Counted from the stretch's first letter, positions 16,250 through 25,769 are shown. The stretch: 64,000 bases of DNA from Methylobacterium sp. Leaf117 (GCF_001422985.1 NZ_LMNL01000012.1:127096-191095), one strand, 5' to 3'. The notes: generated by a model not told the origin, from the letters alone. Made by a program: numbers and translations.

Positions 16250-17038
16250 TTACTTCTTGACCGTCGTGCCGGTGGCGGCGGGAGCCGTCGCGGCGGCGGC
16301 GGCCGGAGCCGGCGCAGCGGCAGCCGCGCCCTTCTGTGGCATGCTCACCATATCGACGATGTCGAAGCGCAGCCCGTCCTCCGCCTTCTTCAGGACGGCG
16401 TTGGCTTCATAGTACTTGCCCTGGTTTATCAGGGTCGCCGCCTGGTCGACATCGGTGGTGGTCTGATCGAGCGGCACCACCGCCAGGACGAAGTTCACAT
16501 CGACGCCCGCGAGCTTGAGCTGGTCGATGGCGGCCTTGCGATCACCCTTCTCCAGGCTCTTGTTGGCGGTCGCCACCGCGGCGGCCTTGGCCGGCGACGC
16601 GACGAAGTCCTCGCCCAGGGTCAGCTGCCCGTCGACCGGAACCCAAGCGGTTTGCTTGGTCGATGGCTTGGCAGCATCGGAAGATTTGCTCGCCTCGGTG
16701 GCGGGTGCGGACTTCTTGGGCGTCGCGTGCAGATCGGTTTCCGCCTTCGTGAAGACCGACTCGTCCGTCTTCACCTTGGTGAGCGCCGCCTGAGCCTTGC
16801 CGATCAGGTCCTTGGCCTGGGTCGGATCGGCGTTGAAGATGGCGATCCGGGCGAGGTGCAGGTCGCGGAAGGCCTGCGCGCCGTCCTTGGACAGCTTTCC
16901 GACGTCGCGATCCGCCGCCTGCTGGGCCGCCGAGATCGGGGGAGCGGCCTGCGCGGCCGGCTTGTCGTTGGCGAAAGCCACGCCGCCGAGGAGCGATGTC
17001 GCAACAAGTGCGGCGGCAACGGTTCTGATGCGTTTCAT
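16250..17038 (-). CDS. YfdX family protein, secreted
   Basis: 262 residues with a signal peptide (MKRIRTVAAALVATSLLGG then VAFA, cleaved before NDKP). The YfdX domain has the characteristic DRDVGKLSKDGAQAFRDLHLARIAIF near the start and VPVDGQLTLGEDF and INQGKYYEANAVLKKAEDGLRFD later. It ends in an Ala/Pro-rich tail. E. coli YfdX is induced through the EvgA acid/drug-response regulator; its molecular role is unsettled. The insert around residues 105-130 (KKSAPATEASKSSDAAKPS) is low-complexity. A GGAGG-like site precedes the ATG at 17038. Confidence 0.88.
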   Translation of the reverse strand: MKRIRTVAAALVATSLLGGVAFANDKPAAQAAPPISAAQQAADRDVGKLSKDGAQAFRDLHLARIAIFNADPTQAKDLIGKAQAALTKVKTDESVFTKAETDLHATPKKSAPATEASKSSDAAKPSTKQTAWVPVDGQLTLGEDFVASPAKAAAVATANKSLEKGDRKAAIDQLKLAGVDVNFVLAVVPLDQTTTDVDQAATLINQGKYYEANAVLKKAEDGLRFDIVDMVSMPQKGAAAAAPAPAAAAATAPAATGTTVKK

Positions 17039-17243
17039 GACAATACCTCCAGAAGGGAGCGGCGACCGAGTGTGTGTTGGAGGAATAGGGTCGCGCCAAA
17101 CCTCTCTTTTGTCGTGATATTGATTTTGCCCTCGCCCCGTGTCACGTTAATTAATCGTCAGCATTCCGTCATCAAATCACCGTTGACAAACATGCTGATA
17201 AAGGAGCCGATCAAAACCAGTTTGATCTGAAACCCGCAGGCAT

Positions 17244-17276
17244 AAAAAAAGCACGCGGTGCAGGAGCACCGCGTGC
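17244..17276 (-). terminator. Rho-independent terminator of the MHS transporter
   Basis: An 11-bp perfect stem (17251-17261 with 17266-17276) and a 4-base loop. On the minus strand it is followed by seven T residues (A-run at 17244-17250 on the plus strand). It lies 28 bases past the stop of the minus-strand transporter. Confidence 0.9.
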
Positions 17277-17303
17277 GATTTCGATTGCAGGGCCGTGGCG
17301 CCG

Positions 17304-18662
17304 TCAGGCGGCCGAGAGCCGGGTCTTGCGCGTCAGCGCCTCCTCGACCGTCCCGTCGCCGTCGAGATATCCGTGGCGCTTCGGGTTCGGCATGATCAGC
17401 GAGGCGATGAAGGCGATGCCGAGCATCACGGTCACGTACCAGAAGAAGCTGCTCTCGGAGCCGATCTGCTTCAGGTACAGGGCTACCGCCTCCGCGGTCC
17501 CGCCGAACAGCGAGTTGGCGATGGCGTAGGACAGGCCGACGCCCAGCGCCCGCACCTGGGTGGGGAACAGCTCGGCTTTCACGATGCCGCTGATGCCCGT
17601 GTAGAAGCTGATCACAATCAGGCCGACCATGATCAGCGCGAACGACAGCACCGCGTTCTGCGTCGAACCGATGGCGGTCATCAGCGGCACCACCATCAGG
17701 GTGCCGAGGCCGCTATAGAGCAGCATGTTGGCCTTGCGGCCGATCCGGTCCGAGAGCCAGCCGAAGAAGGGCTGGATGATCATGTAGACGAACAGGGCTG
17801 CGGTGGAGATCTGCGAAGCGGTGACCTTGTCGATATGGGCGGTGTTGAAGAGATACTTCGGCATGTAGGTGGTGAACGTGTAGAAGCTCAGCGAGCCGCC
17901 GGCCGTATAGGCCAGCACCACGCAGAAGGCGCGCCAGTGCTTGAACAGGGCGGCGAAGGTGCCGGAATCCTTCTTGGCCATGTCCTCCTTGGTGGCGGTC
18001 TCCTGCAGCGACGAACGCAGGTAGAGAGCGACCACGGCCGCGACGGCACCGATGACGAACGGGATGCGCCAGCCCCAGGCGGTGAGTTCCTGCGCGGTGA
18101 GGAAGCTCTGGAGGATGATCAGCACCAGCGAGGCCAGCAGCTGGCCGCCGATCAGGGTGACGTACTGGAACGAGGCGAAGAATCCGCGCCGGCCCTTCAC
18201 GGCGATTTCGCTCATGTAAGTGGCGCTGGTGCCGTACTCGCCGCCCACCGACAGGCCCTGGATCATCCGCGCGAGCAGCAGCAGTGCGGGGGCGAGATGG
18301 CCGGCCGTCGCGTAGGTCGGCAGGACTGCGATCATCAGCGAGCCGGCGCACATCATCAGCACCGAGATCAGCATCGATTTCTTGCGGCCGAGGCGATCGG
18401 CGATGCGGCCGAAGAGCCAGCCGCCGATTGGCCGCATGAAGAAGCCGACGGCGAAGACGGCGGCCGATTTCAGAAGCTGGCTGGTGTCATCCCCCTCGGG
18501 GAAGAAGACGGGCGCGAAGTAGAGGGCGAAGAAGGCGTAACAATAGAAATCGAACCACTCGACGAGGTTGCCCGACGAGGAGGCGACGATCGCCTTGATT
18601 CTGCGGCGGCTATCCGCCGCTTCGTCCGCCCTGTGCGTGAGTGTCCCCGGCCCACCTGTCAT
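17304..18662 (-). CDS. MHS-family MFS transporter (alpha-ketoglutarate permease-like)
   Basis: 452 residues, twelve predicted membrane helices. MHS signatures are present: [21 protein letters not shown] in helix 1, [23 protein letters not shown] with the MFS loop 2-3 motif, and [21 protein letters not shown] in helix 4. The closest known functional types are KgtP (2-oxoglutarate:H+ symport) and related organic acid importers; substrate unproven. It is a single-gene unit, closed by its own terminator, and divergent from the DUF1236 gene. Confidence 0.9.
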   Translation of the reverse strand: MTGGPGTLTHRADEAADSRRRIKAIVASSSGNLVEWFDFYCYAFFALYFAPVFFPEGDDTSQLLKSAAVFAVGFFMRPIGGWLFGRIADRLGRKKSMLISVLMMCAGSLMIAVLPTYATAGHLAPALLLLARMIQGLSVGGEYGTSATYMSEIAVKGRRGFFASFQYVTLIGGQLLASLVLIILQSFLTAQELTAWGWRIPFVIGAVAAVVALYLRSSLQETATKEDMAKKDSGTFAALFKHWRAFCVVLAYTAGGSLSFYTFTTYMPKYLFNTAHIDKVTASQISTAALFVYMIIQPFFGWLSDRIGRKANMLLYSGLGTLMVVPLMTAIGSTQNAVLSFALIMVGLIVISFYTGISGIVKAELFPTQVRALGVGLSYAIANSLFGGTAEAVALYLKQIGSESSFFWYVTVMLGIAFIASLIMPNPKRHGYLDGDGTVEEALTRKTRLSAA

Positions 18663-18876
18663 CCGTCTCGTCCCTGTGCTCTCGGCGTCGCCGGTCGGCG
18701 GCGTCTTTGGCGCGGACGTTACTCTGTGAGGCTGGTTTCACAAGCCCGCTCAGCGGGTTGGCGTACACCGACAAGATCAACGGCAAACTTGGCTGTGGAA
18801 GACCGATCGCTAAGCTTACGCAGCCCGTACAAAATGCCCGCGCGGCAAACGTCGTAAGATCAGACCAAGAAAAGAC

Positions 18877-18902
18877 GGAACGGTCTTTCGTAGAACTTCG
18901 TT
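18877..18902 (+). promoter_or_regulatory. EcfG-type general-stress promoter of the DUF1236 gene
   Basis: GGAAC at 18877-18881 and CGTT at 18899-18902 separated by 17 bases, the canonical pattern for the alphaproteobacterial general-stress sigma factor EcfG (GGAAC-N16/17-CGTT). The predicted transcript would carry a leader of about 45-50 bases before the ATG at 18958. Confidence 0.7.
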
Positions 18903-18957
18903 GCGGAGGGCGACGGCACGGGACGGTGCTTCCCACAACGAGACTGGAAACGACCCC

Positions 18958-19800
18958 ATGAGCAAGCTCTTCCGGAGCACGGTAGCGGCAACGGCCCTTC
19001 TTCTCGGCGCAACGACGGCGTTCGCGCAGGCCGGCCCGGGTGGTGGCGCGGGCGGTGGTGCCGCCGGCGGTGCAGGTGGTGGCGCCGGTATGGGCGCGGG
19101 TGGTGGTGCCGGAGGCGCGGGCATGGGAGCCGGCGGCGCGGGCGGCGGCGGGATGCGCGGCGGGACCGGTGGCGCTGAAACCGGGGCTGGCGCCGGATCG
19201 CGCGGCGAGGCCGGTGGAGCCGGCGCGCGCGGGGCCGAAGGCGGTGCGGGTCCGCGCGGCGGTGAGCGCCCGGGACAGGCAACCGGCGAACGGGGCGGTC
19301 GCGAGACCGGTGGCGCTGCAACGCGGGACGGCGCGGCCGACCGAGACGGCCGGGCAGACCGGGACGTGAAGGGTGATCGCGACGGCAAGGCGGATCGTGA
19401 CGGCAAGGCGGATCGTGACGGTAAGGCCACCCGCGATGGAAAAGCCGATCGTGATGGCCGGGCCGACCGGGACGACCGCGGCGGACGGGACGGTCGGTCG
19501 GATCGCGATAGCAGAGGTGATCGGGGAGCCGTGCGCGGAGCCTATGGCCGTCTCGCGGCCCCGCAGCGCACGGAGTTCCGTCAGAGCGTGATCCGCCGTG
19601 GAGTTCCGCGTCTGGCCGCCGGCGTGTTCGCTCTCAGCGTCGGCACGGCCATCGCCCGCAGCTACACCCTCTACGACCTGCCGCCGGACATCGTCCGGAT
19701 CGCGCCCGAATACGAGGATTACCGCTACGTGCTGGTCGGCGACGACATCGTCATCGTCGATCCCGACACCTACGAGATCGTCGACGTGATCCGCGGCTGA
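18958..19800 (+). CDS. Secreted Gly-rich, DRDGKA-repeat protein with DUF1236 C-terminus
   Basis: 280 residues in three parts. The signal peptide is residues 1-23 (LLLGATTAFAQA). A central low-complexity region has first a Gly/Ala-rich stretch, then about a dozen D-R-D-G-[KR]-A type hexad repeats. The C-terminal part (about 195-280) ends with the DUF1236 signature LYDLPPDIVRIAPEYEDYRY. DUF1236 proteins are small secreted alphaproteobacterial proteins of unknown role. The repeats are hydrophilic with alternating charge, as in intrinsically disordered desiccation-type proteins. The EcfG-type promoter upstream suggests stress induction. The repeats are recent at the DNA level (near-identical units around 19378-19450). 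Confidence 0.85.
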   Translation: MSKLFRSTVAATALLLGATTAFAQAGPGGGAGGGAAGGAGGGAGMGAGGGAGGAGMGAGGAGGGGMRGGTGGAETGAGAGSRGEAGGAGARGAEGGAGPRGGERPGQATGERGGRETGGAATRDGAADRDGRADRDVKGDRDGKADRDGKADRDGKATRDGKADRDGRADRDDRGGRDGRSDRDSRGDRGAVRGAYGRLAAPQRTEFRQSVIRRGVPRLAAGVFALSVGTAIARSYTLYDLPPDIVRIAPEYEDYRYVLVGDDIVIVDPDTYEIVDVIRG

Positions 19801-19820
19801 TCGTCGGTCGCACGCAATGC

Positions 19821-19846
19821 GGAGGCGGAGCTTCGGCTCCGCCTCC
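19821..19846. terminator. Bidirectional hairpin between DUF1236 gene and hrcA
   Basis: A perfect 11-bp stem (19821-19831 with 19836-19846) closed by a TTCG tetraloop in the 58-base gap between convergent genes. A TTCG-capped GC stem recurs in front of rph in this window, so it seems to be a preferred 3'-end structure here. Confidence 0.65.
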
Positions 19847-19858
19847 CACGGGTGTCGC

Positions 19859-20953
19859 TCAGCGCTTGCGATCCAGCAGCCCGGAGACCACCCGGGCGGT
19901 GTAATCGACCATCGGCACGATGCGGGCGTAGTTCAGCCGCGTCGGACCGATGACCCCGACGACGCCGACGATCTTCTGCGAGCCGTCGCGGAACGGCGCC
20001 GCGATCATCGACGATCCGGACAGGGAGAACAGCTTGTTCTCCGAGCCGATGAAGATGCGCACGCCCTCGCCGCCCTCGGCGCGCGACAGCAGTTCGATCA
20101 CATCCTTCTGGGTCTCGAGGTCGTCGAAAAGCAGGCGGATGCGCTCAAGATCCTCTGCGGCGCGCAGGTCGTCGAGGAGGTTCGACTGTCCGCGCACGAT
20201 CAGCTGGCGCGCATCCGAAGGGCCGACGCTGACGGCGAGACCGGCATCGACCAGCCGCTCGGTGATGGCGTCGAGTTCCCGCTTCATCACCTGGCGGCCG
20301 GATTCGATCTCGGCCCGCAACGACCCGAGCGTCCGTCCCTGCAGGCGGGCGTTCAGGTAATTCGAGGCCTCCTGCAGGGCGCTGGCGGGCAGGCCGGGCG
20401 GCAGGTCGAGCAGGCGGTTCTCCACCGAGCCGTCGTCGGAGACCAGGACCACGAGGGCACGGGTCGGGTCGAGACGCACGAATTCGATGTGCTTCAGATG
20501 CACGTTGGTCTTGGTGGTCAGCACCACTCCGGCCCCGCGGGAGACGCCGGAGAGCAGCATCGAGGCTTCGGCCAGCGCCGAATCGAAGGTGTGGCCGGAC
20601 GCGGCCGCGCGCATCTGGGTCTCGATCCGCTCCTGTTCCTCGCGCCCGACATCGCCGACCTCCAGCATGGCGTCGACGAAGAAGCGCAGGCCCTGCTCGG
20701 TCGGCAGCCGCCCGGCCGAAGCGTGGGGCGCGAAGATCAGGCCGGAATGCTCGAGATCCGCCATGACGTTGCGGATCGAGGCGGGCGAGAGGGACATCGG
20801 CAGGATGCGCGCGAGGTTGCGCGAGCCGACGGGTTCACCGGTGGTGAGATAACTTTCGACGATCTGACGGAAGATCTCGCGCGAGCGCTCGTTCAGCGCG
20901 CTGAGAACCTGCATCTGCTGCACGGTCGAAAAGGGGCGGGCGGGCTCGGTCAC
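19859..20953 (-). CDS. hrcA: Heat-inducible transcription repressor HrcA
   Basis: 364 residues from GTG 20953. The N-terminal winged helix ([20 protein letters not shown] and [19 protein letters not shown]) is followed by the HrcA core with the [16 protein letters not shown] motif and a GAF-like sensor domain. HrcA represses chaperonin genes by binding CIRCE elements and is kept active by GroEL. The GTG is chosen because AGGA lies eight bases upstream and the sequence after it is conserved ([16 protein letters not shown]). Its usual neighbour grpE is not downstream here. No CIRCE element is seen in its own upstream region. Confidence 0.93.
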   Translation of the reverse strand: MTEPARPFSTVQQMQVLSALNERSREIFRQIVESYLTTGEPVGSRNLARILPMSLSPASIRNVMADLEHSGLIFAPHASAGRLPTEQGLRFFVDAMLEVGDVGREEQERIETQMRAAASGHTFDSALAEASMLLSGVSRGAGVVLTTKTNVHLKHIEFVRLDPTRALVVLVSDDGSVENRLLDLPPGLPASALQEASNYLNARLQGRTLGSLRAEIESGRQVMKRELDAITERLVDAGLAVSVGPSDARQLIVRGQSNLLDDLRAAEDLERIRLLFDDLETQKDVIELLSRAEGGEGVRIFIGSENKLFSLSGSSMIAAPFRDGSQKIVGVVGVIGPTRLNYARIVPMVDYTARVVSGLLDRKR

Positions 20954-21349
20954 GATCCATTCCTGAGACGGGGAGTGTGACGTCCTCCACGGGTTAATAC
21001 AATCCACCGTGCCGTCGCCAGGCCGGACTCGGGCCGGAAAGGCGGCGCCGCGCCTTCACGAACGCGCGGCGCTGACAACGCACCGCTTCCAAACGCACCG
21101 CGGCACCGAAACGATACGCCCGGCCTTTCCCACGCCGTTTGCCTCATGAGAAGCAAGACCGCGCCGCTGCCCAAAGAAACAGCTTGGCCATTTGCGACGA
21201 TCCGGCCGGGTCGTGCGTTCCCGTATCCCGCGATTTGCCGGGCCTATCGTTCTCCGGCTCGCTCGCCCATCGCGATCTGCATGGGTGCGTCGTCGGTGAA
21301 CACCCGCCGGCGAATCGCTCAAGCCGAAGCCACCAGGAGGCAGAGACCC
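20954..21349. other. Intergenic region between hrcA and the His-rich peptide gene
   Basis: About 396 bases between divergent genes. No conserved coding sequence, RNA gene, CIRCE repeat or clear promoter hexamers can be recognised; only the AGGAGG ribosome site at its right end, before 21350, is evident. Confidence 0.4.
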
Positions 21350-21658
21350 ATGAGACACTCAGCTCGATCCGGCCTGATCAAGTCGTTCGCCATCGTTCTC
21401 GCGATGGTCGGCGCCATGCTGTTCGGCGCACCCCAGGGTGCCCAGGCCGCCCCCGCCATGGTGTCCACCGAAGTCGCCGCTCCGGCCGTCGGCCTCACCC
21501 AGGTGCAGTATGGCGGCCATTGGCGTCATCATCGCCGCGGCTTCCGGCACCACCACCATCGCGGCCGCCACTTCGGCCATCACCATCGCCGCCATTTCGG
21601 CCATCATTACGGTCACCGCCGCGGCCATCACTTCGGTCACCGCCGCTACCGCTACTGA
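21350..21658 (+). CDS. Small secreted His/Arg/Gly-rich protein
   Basis: 102 residues. A signal peptide (about residues 1-35, ending MLFGAPQGAQA) is followed by a short linker and a C-terminal half dominated by His, Arg, Gly and Phe in repeats of the form HHHRGRHFGH. About a third of the mature residues are His. The composition suggests metal binding or interaction with anionic polymers in the periplasm, but there is no recognised family. The ATG at 21350 has an AGGAGG site eight bases upstream, which rules out the longer upstream reading. Confidence 0.7.
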   Translation: MRHSARSGLIKSFAIVLAMVGAMLFGAPQGAQAAPAMVSTEVAAPAVGLTQVQYGGHWRHHRRGFRHHHHRGRHFGHHHRRHFGHHYGHRRGHHFGHRRYRY

Positions 21659-21673
21659 GCGCATTCGTGCCAC

Positions 21674-21728
21674 GGGCCGCCCTTCGGGGTGGCCCTCTTC
21701 GGCCACGGGCCGCCCTTCGGGGCGGCCC
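21674..21728 (+). terminator. Two tandem TTCG-capped hairpins upstream of rph
   Basis: Two copies of a 9-bp GC stem with TTCG loop (21674-21695, one G-T pair; 21707-21728, perfect) in a 33-base direct repeat. They lie 15 and 48 bases after the stop of the His-rich peptide gene and probably end its transcript. The second copy could be a duplication of the first. Confidence 0.65.
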
Positions 21729-21844
21729 TCCTCGTATAGGCCATCCCCCGTCCGCCGGCAGGCCTCGCGTGACAGCCTCGCTTGCAGGCCCGGACCCGGA
21801 CCCGTAAAGCCCGCTCCCAACCCTGATTCTGGAAGGAGAGCGGC

Positions 21845-22561
21845 ATGCGCCCCTCGAAGCGCGCGACCGACGAAATGCGCACGGTGACCCTGGAGCGTGC
21901 CGTCTCCCGCCATGCCGAGGGCTCCTGCCTCGTCAGCTTCGGCGACACCAAGGTCCTGTGCACGGCCTCGCTCGAAGAGCGTGGCCCGGGCTGGCTGCGC
22001 GGCTCCGGCAAGGGCTGGGTGACGGCCGAATATTCGATGCTGCCGCGCGCCACCCACGAGCGGACCCGGCGCGAGGTGAATTCCGGCAAGCCCTCGGGCC
22101 GCACCCAGGAGATCCAGCGTCTGATCGGCCGCTCGCTGCGCGCCGTCACCAACCTGCCGGCGATGGGCGAACGCCAGATCACGGTCGATTGCGACGTGAT
22201 CCAGGCCGATGGCGGCACCCGCACCGCTGCGATCACCGGCGCCTGGGTCGCCCTGCACGAGTGCTTCACCTGGATGCGCAGCCGCTCGATCATCTCGGTC
22301 GACCCCCTCCGCGACCACGTGGCGGCGATTTCCTGCGGCATCTACAAGGGCAAGCCGGTGCTCGACCTCGACTACGACGAGGATTCCGCGGCCGAGACCG
22401 ACGCCAACTTCGTCATCACGGGCACCGGCGGCCTCGTGGAGGTGCAGGGCACCGCCGAGGGCAAGCCGTTCTCGGAAGACGAGCTGCTCGAATTGCTGCG
22501 CCTCGCCAAGGGTGGGGTCCAGTCCCTCGTCGTCCTCCAGAAGCAGGCTATTGGCGTATGA
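21845..22561 (+). CDS. rph: Ribonuclease PH
   Basis: 238 residues, the full length of this phosphorolytic 3'-5' exoribonuclease that trims tRNA precursors. Family landmarks: [18 protein letters not shown] at the start, [20 protein letters not shown], the [16 protein letters not shown] phosphate-binding motif, and the catalytic-site stretch [17 protein letters not shown]. An AAGGAGAG site precedes the ATG. Its stop overlaps the rdgB start (ATGA), forming an rph-rdgB-hemW unit common in alphaproteobacteria. Confidence 0.97.
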   Translation: MRPSKRATDEMRTVTLERAVSRHAEGSCLVSFGDTKVLCTASLEERGPGWLRGSGKGWVTAEYSMLPRATHERTRREVNSGKPSGRTQEIQRLIGRSLRAVTNLPAMGERQITVDCDVIQADGGTRTAAITGAWVALHECFTWMRSRSIISVDPLRDHVAAISCGIYKGKPVLDLDYDEDSAAETDANFVITGTGGLVEVQGTAEGKPFSEDELLELLRLAKGGVQSLVVLQKQAIGV

Positions 22562-23190
22562 GCGACCCTCGCATCCTCACGGGCCGCGTCGTCATCGCGA
22601 CCCACAATGCCGGCAAGCTCGTCGAGATGCGCGAGTTGCTGGCACCCTTCGGCGTCGATGCGGTCTCGGCCGGCGAACTCGGCCTGCCCGAGCCGGACGA
22701 GACCGGAACGATGTTTGCCGAGAACGCCGCCCTCAAGGCGCTCGCCGCCGCGACGGCCTCGAATCTGCCGGCCTTTGCCGATGATTCCGGTCTGTGCGTG
22801 AACGCGCTGGACGGGGCGCCCGGGCTGTTCTCGGCCCGCTGGGCCGGGCCGTCGAAGGATTTCGCGGGCGCCATGGCGCGCATCGCCGCGGAACTCGACA
22901 AGCGCGGCGCTACCACCCGGCGGGCGCATTTCGTCTCCGCCCTGGTGATCGCCTGGCCGGACGGCCACACCGAGACCTTCGAGGGACGGGTCTTCGGTGA
23001 ACTCGTGGCTCCTCGGGGCGCGAGCGGCTTCGGCTACGATCCGATGTTCCTGCCCGACGGTTACGACCGCACCTTCGGTGAGATCTCTTCGGAGGAAAAG
23101 CACGGCGTCGACTGGCAGACCGGCAACGCCCTGTCGCACCGCGCCCGCGCCTTCGTGCTCCTGGCGCAGAGCTGCCTGCGGCGTCCCTGA
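22558..23190 (+). CDS. rdgB: dITP/XTP pyrophosphatase (Ham1/RdgB)
   Basis: 210 residues; hydrolyses non-canonical purine NTPs (ITP, dITP, XTP) to monophosphates, keeping them out of nucleic acids. Motifs in order: [13 protein letters not shown] (the T-[HG]-N-x-x-K signature), [40 protein letters not shown] and ALSHRARA. Overlaps rph by 4 bases. The long upstream in-frame extension overlaps rph and is not coding in this frame. Confidence 0.96.
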   Translation: MSDPRILTGRVVIATHNAGKLVEMRELLAPFGVDAVSAGELGLPEPDETGTMFAENAALKALAAATASNLPAFADDSGLCVNALDGAPGLFSARWAGPSKDFAGAMARIAAELDKRGATTRRAHFVSALVIAWPDGHTETFEGRVFGELVAPRGASGFGYDPMFLPDGYDRTFGEISSEEKHGVDWQTGNALSHRARAFVLLAQSCLRRP

Positions 23191-23198
23191 AACCGGCG

Positions 23199-23224
23199 GC
23201 GGGATTGCCAAACCGCAATCCCGC
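23199..23224 (+). terminator. Hairpin between rdgB and hemW
   Basis: A perfect 10-bp stem (23199-23208 with 23215-23224) and a six-base loop, nine bases past the rdgB stop and before hemW. It lacks a T-run; it may attenuate rather than fully stop transcription into hemW. Confidence 0.45.
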
Positions 23225-23253
23225 GCGCACATCCGCCCCATGACGTGCGCCCC

Positions 23254-24432
23254 ATGACCAAACCGACAGGCCCGGACCATCCGACCCGCGATGCCGGGTT
23301 CGGGGTCTATGTCCACTGGCCCTTCTGCGCCTCGAAGTGCCCCTATTGCGACTTCAACAGCCATGTGCGCCATGCGCCGGTGGACGAGGTCCGCTTCCTC
23401 AAGGCCTTCAGGGCCGAGATCGCCCATGTGGCGGCGCGCACGCCCGGGCGCACCGTGTCGAGCGTCTTCCTCGGCGGCGGCACGCCCTCCCTGATGCAGC
23501 CCGCCACCGTGGCGGGGCTCCTCGACGCCATCGGCGGGGCCTGGACCGTGGCACCCGAGGTCGAGATCACCCTGGAGGCCAATCCCACCAGCGTCGAGGC
23601 GGAGCGCTTTCGCGGCTACCGCGCCGCCGGGGTCAACCGCGTTTCCCTCGGCGTCCAGGCCATGGACGACGTCTCCCTGAAGCAGCTCGGACGCCTGCAC
23701 AGCGCCGCGGAAGCCATGGCGGCGGTCCGGGTCGCCGCCGCCCATTTCGAGCGCTACTCCTTCGACCTCATCTATGCGCGCCCGGATCAGAGCCCGGCCG
23801 CTTGGCGGGCCGAACTGGAGGGCGCCATCGCGCGGGCGGCCGAACACCTGTCGCTCTATCAGCTCACCATCGAGCCCGGCACGCCGTTCTACGGTCTCGC
23901 CGCCGCCGGCAAGCTGGTGCCGCCGGACGACGATTCCGCCCGCCTCCTCTACGACGTGACCCAGGAGGTCTGCGACCGCGCCGGGCTCTCCGCCTACGAG
24001 ATCTCGAACCACGCCCGTCCGGGCGCGGAATCACGCCACAACCTGCTGTACTGGCGCTACGGCGAATATGCGGGTATCGGCCCCGGCGCCCACGGTCGCC
24101 TCGTCGGGGCGGAGGGCCGGATCGGCACCGTCACCGAGCGGGCGCCGGAAGCCTGGCTCGCCCGCGTCGAGCGCGACGGTCACGGCATCGTCGAGACCGA
24201 GACCCTGGCGGCCTCCGACCAGGGCGACGAATTCCTGATGATGGGCCTGCGCCTGCGCGAGGGTATCGACCCGCGCCGCTACGCGCTCCTGAAAGGCAGA
24301 GTCCTCGACCCGGCGCGGATCGACGGCCTCGTCGCCGACGGGCTGATCGCCCGACATGCGGGCGGCCGCATCGCCGCGACCCCGGCCGGGGCGCCGGTGC
24401 TCAACGCCGTGGTGGCCGCGCTCGCCGCCTGA
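23254..24432 (+). CDS. hemW: Radical SAM heme chaperone HemW
   Basis: About 392 residues. The N-terminal radical SAM domain has the 4Fe-4S site CASKCPYCDF preceded by GVYVHWPF, the GGGTPSL SAM-binding motif and VNRVSLGVQAMDD; a C-terminal HemW domain follows. The family was once annotated as oxygen-independent coproporphyrinogen oxidase; HemW lacks that activity and acts in heme transfer to respiratory proteins. ATG 23254 is used; a GTG nine bases upstream is the alternative. It follows rph-rdgB, and its stop abuts the stop of the convergent lipoprotein gene. Confidence 0.93.
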   Translation: MTKPTGPDHPTRDAGFGVYVHWPFCASKCPYCDFNSHVRHAPVDEVRFLKAFRAEIAHVAARTPGRTVSSVFLGGGTPSLMQPATVAGLLDAIGGAWTVAPEVEITLEANPTSVEAERFRGYRAAGVNRVSLGVQAMDDVSLKQLGRLHSAAEAMAAVRVAAAHFERYSFDLIYARPDQSPAAWRAELEGAIARAAEHLSLYQLTIEPGTPFYGLAAAGKLVPPDDDSARLLYDVTQEVCDRAGLSAYEISNHARPGAESRHNLLYWRYGEYAGIGPGAHGRLVGAEGRIGTVTERAPEAWLARVERDGHGIVETETLAASDQGDEFLMMGLRLREGIDPRRYALLKGRVLDPARIDGLVADGLIARHAGGRIAATPAGAPVLNAVVAALAA

Positions 24433-25650
24433 TCAGGTGCCCGAGGGCGTGAGGGTGCGCGGGGCGGGACTGACGACGACCGGAGCGCCGGAGCGGATCT
24501 CGTAGACCGCCAGCGCCCGGTCGCTCGGGCCGTCCGGCCGGAACCGGAACGTCCCGTCGATCCCGGAGAAGCCCGACGGATTGGTGAGGGTGGTGTCGGC
24601 GAAGCGCTGCGAGCCGAACTGGCGCGACAGGGCCGCCATCAGCGAAACGGCGTCGTACGCGAGGGTGGCGACGCGCGGCGGCACCGATCCGAACCGGGCC
24701 TGATAGCGCTGCGAGAAGCCGTTGAAACCGGCCGCGTCCGGTGCCGCGAACCAGCCGCCCTGGAGCGCCGGCAGGGCGAACACCCGGGGATCGTTCCAGA
24801 CGGCGGTGCCGATCGGCCGGACCCGCGTGGGTGAGAAGTTCGCCTTGGTGAGGGCGGCCGCCACGGCCCCGAGACCGTCCGGGGTATCGGGCAGGAACAA
24901 CGCGTCGGCCTGCGCCGCCGGGCCGGTGATGAGGCCGGACAGGCGGCCGATGGCCGGGCCGGGATTGCCCGCGGGATAGCGCTCGATGGCGACCAGCCGG
25001 GCGCCCTTGCGCGCCACCGCCTCTCGGAACTGCGCCTCGACCGCCTGGCCGTAGCTCGTTTCCGGGATCACCGCCGCGAAGGATTTCCGACCCGCCGCCA
25101 CCGATTCGTCGACCACCCGGTCCACCTCGGCCTGGGGCAGGAAGCTCAGCAGATAGGTGCCGCGCGCGGCGACGCCGGAATCGGTCGAGAAGGCGATCAG
25201 CGGTTTGCCGGCCGGCCGGATCACGCCGGCCGCCGCCTGGACATTGGCGGCAAACAGCGGGCCGAGGACGAGTTCGGCCCCGTCCGCCAAGGCCGCCTGG
25301 GCCGCCTCGCGCGCGCCGTCCGGCGAGCCGCGATCGTCCTTCACCAGGATCTGCAGGTCGGGCTTCTGGAAATCCTCGATCGCGAGTTCGGCCGCGTTGC
25401 GCATCGCGGTGCCCACGGCGGAGCCCGGTCCGGAGAGCGGCACCACCAGCGCCACCTTGACGGTTCCGGTGCCGATCCGGCCCGCTGCCACGGCGCCGGG
25501 CACATCGGGGGCAACCACCTCGACCGGCGTGGTCGCCGGAGCCCGCCGGCTCACGCGCGCGCCGCCATCCGGCCCTCCGACGCAGGCCGAGAGCCCCAGA
25601 AGGGTCACGAGGCCCACCAGTCCGGATTGCAGCCTGTTCCCGCGCCCCAT
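24433..25650 (-). CDS. Penicillin-binding protein activator, LpoA/LppC-like lipoprotein
   Basis: 405 residues with a lipoprotein signal ending in the lipobox LGLSAC, then a type I periplasmic-binding fold (residues about 60-395; VALVVPLSGPGSAVGTAMRN, DDRGSPDGAREAAQ, VLGPLFAANVQAAAG). It corresponds to the C-terminal domain of LpoA, which activates penicillin-binding proteins in enterobacteria; activity in alphaproteobacteria is inferred. The genomic setting supports the call: E. coli lpoA is likewise next to rsmI and yraN. The start at 25650 has AGGAGG upstream. It is divergent from rsmI. Confidence 0.85.
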   Translation of the reverse strand: MGRGNRLQSGLVGLVTLLGLSACVGGPDGGARVSRRAPATTPVEVVAPDVPGAVAAGRIGTGTVKVALVVPLSGPGSAVGTAMRNAAELAIEDFQKPDLQILVKDDRGSPDGAREAAQAALADGAELVLGPLFAANVQAAAGVIRPAGKPLIAFSTDSGVAARGTYLLSFLPQAEVDRVVDESVAAGRKSFAAVIPETSYGQAVEAQFREAVARKGARLVAIERYPAGNPGPAIGRLSGLITGPAAQADALFLPDTPDGLGAVAAALTKANFSPTRVRPIGTAVWNDPRVFALPALQGGWFAAPDAAGFNGFSQRYQARFGSVPPRVATLAYDAVSLMAALSRQFGSQRFADTTLTNPSGFSGIDGTFRFRPDGPSDRALAVYEIRSGAPVVVSPAPRTLTPSGT

Positions 25651-25769
25651 CGGAGGACCTCCTGTCGCCAGCCGACGCCCCACGCATAAAGTCTGAGGAT
25701 CAAAAGTAAATGTGAGCCCCCCGTCACAGCGCATTCCGCTTGTGGGTCCGATCGTGGCAAGGTCGGTTC

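Noticed and set aside
19378..19510. Tandem repeats considered as a CRISPR array
   Set aside because: The units are contiguous without unique spacers and are translated in frame in a protein with signal peptide and DUF1236 end.
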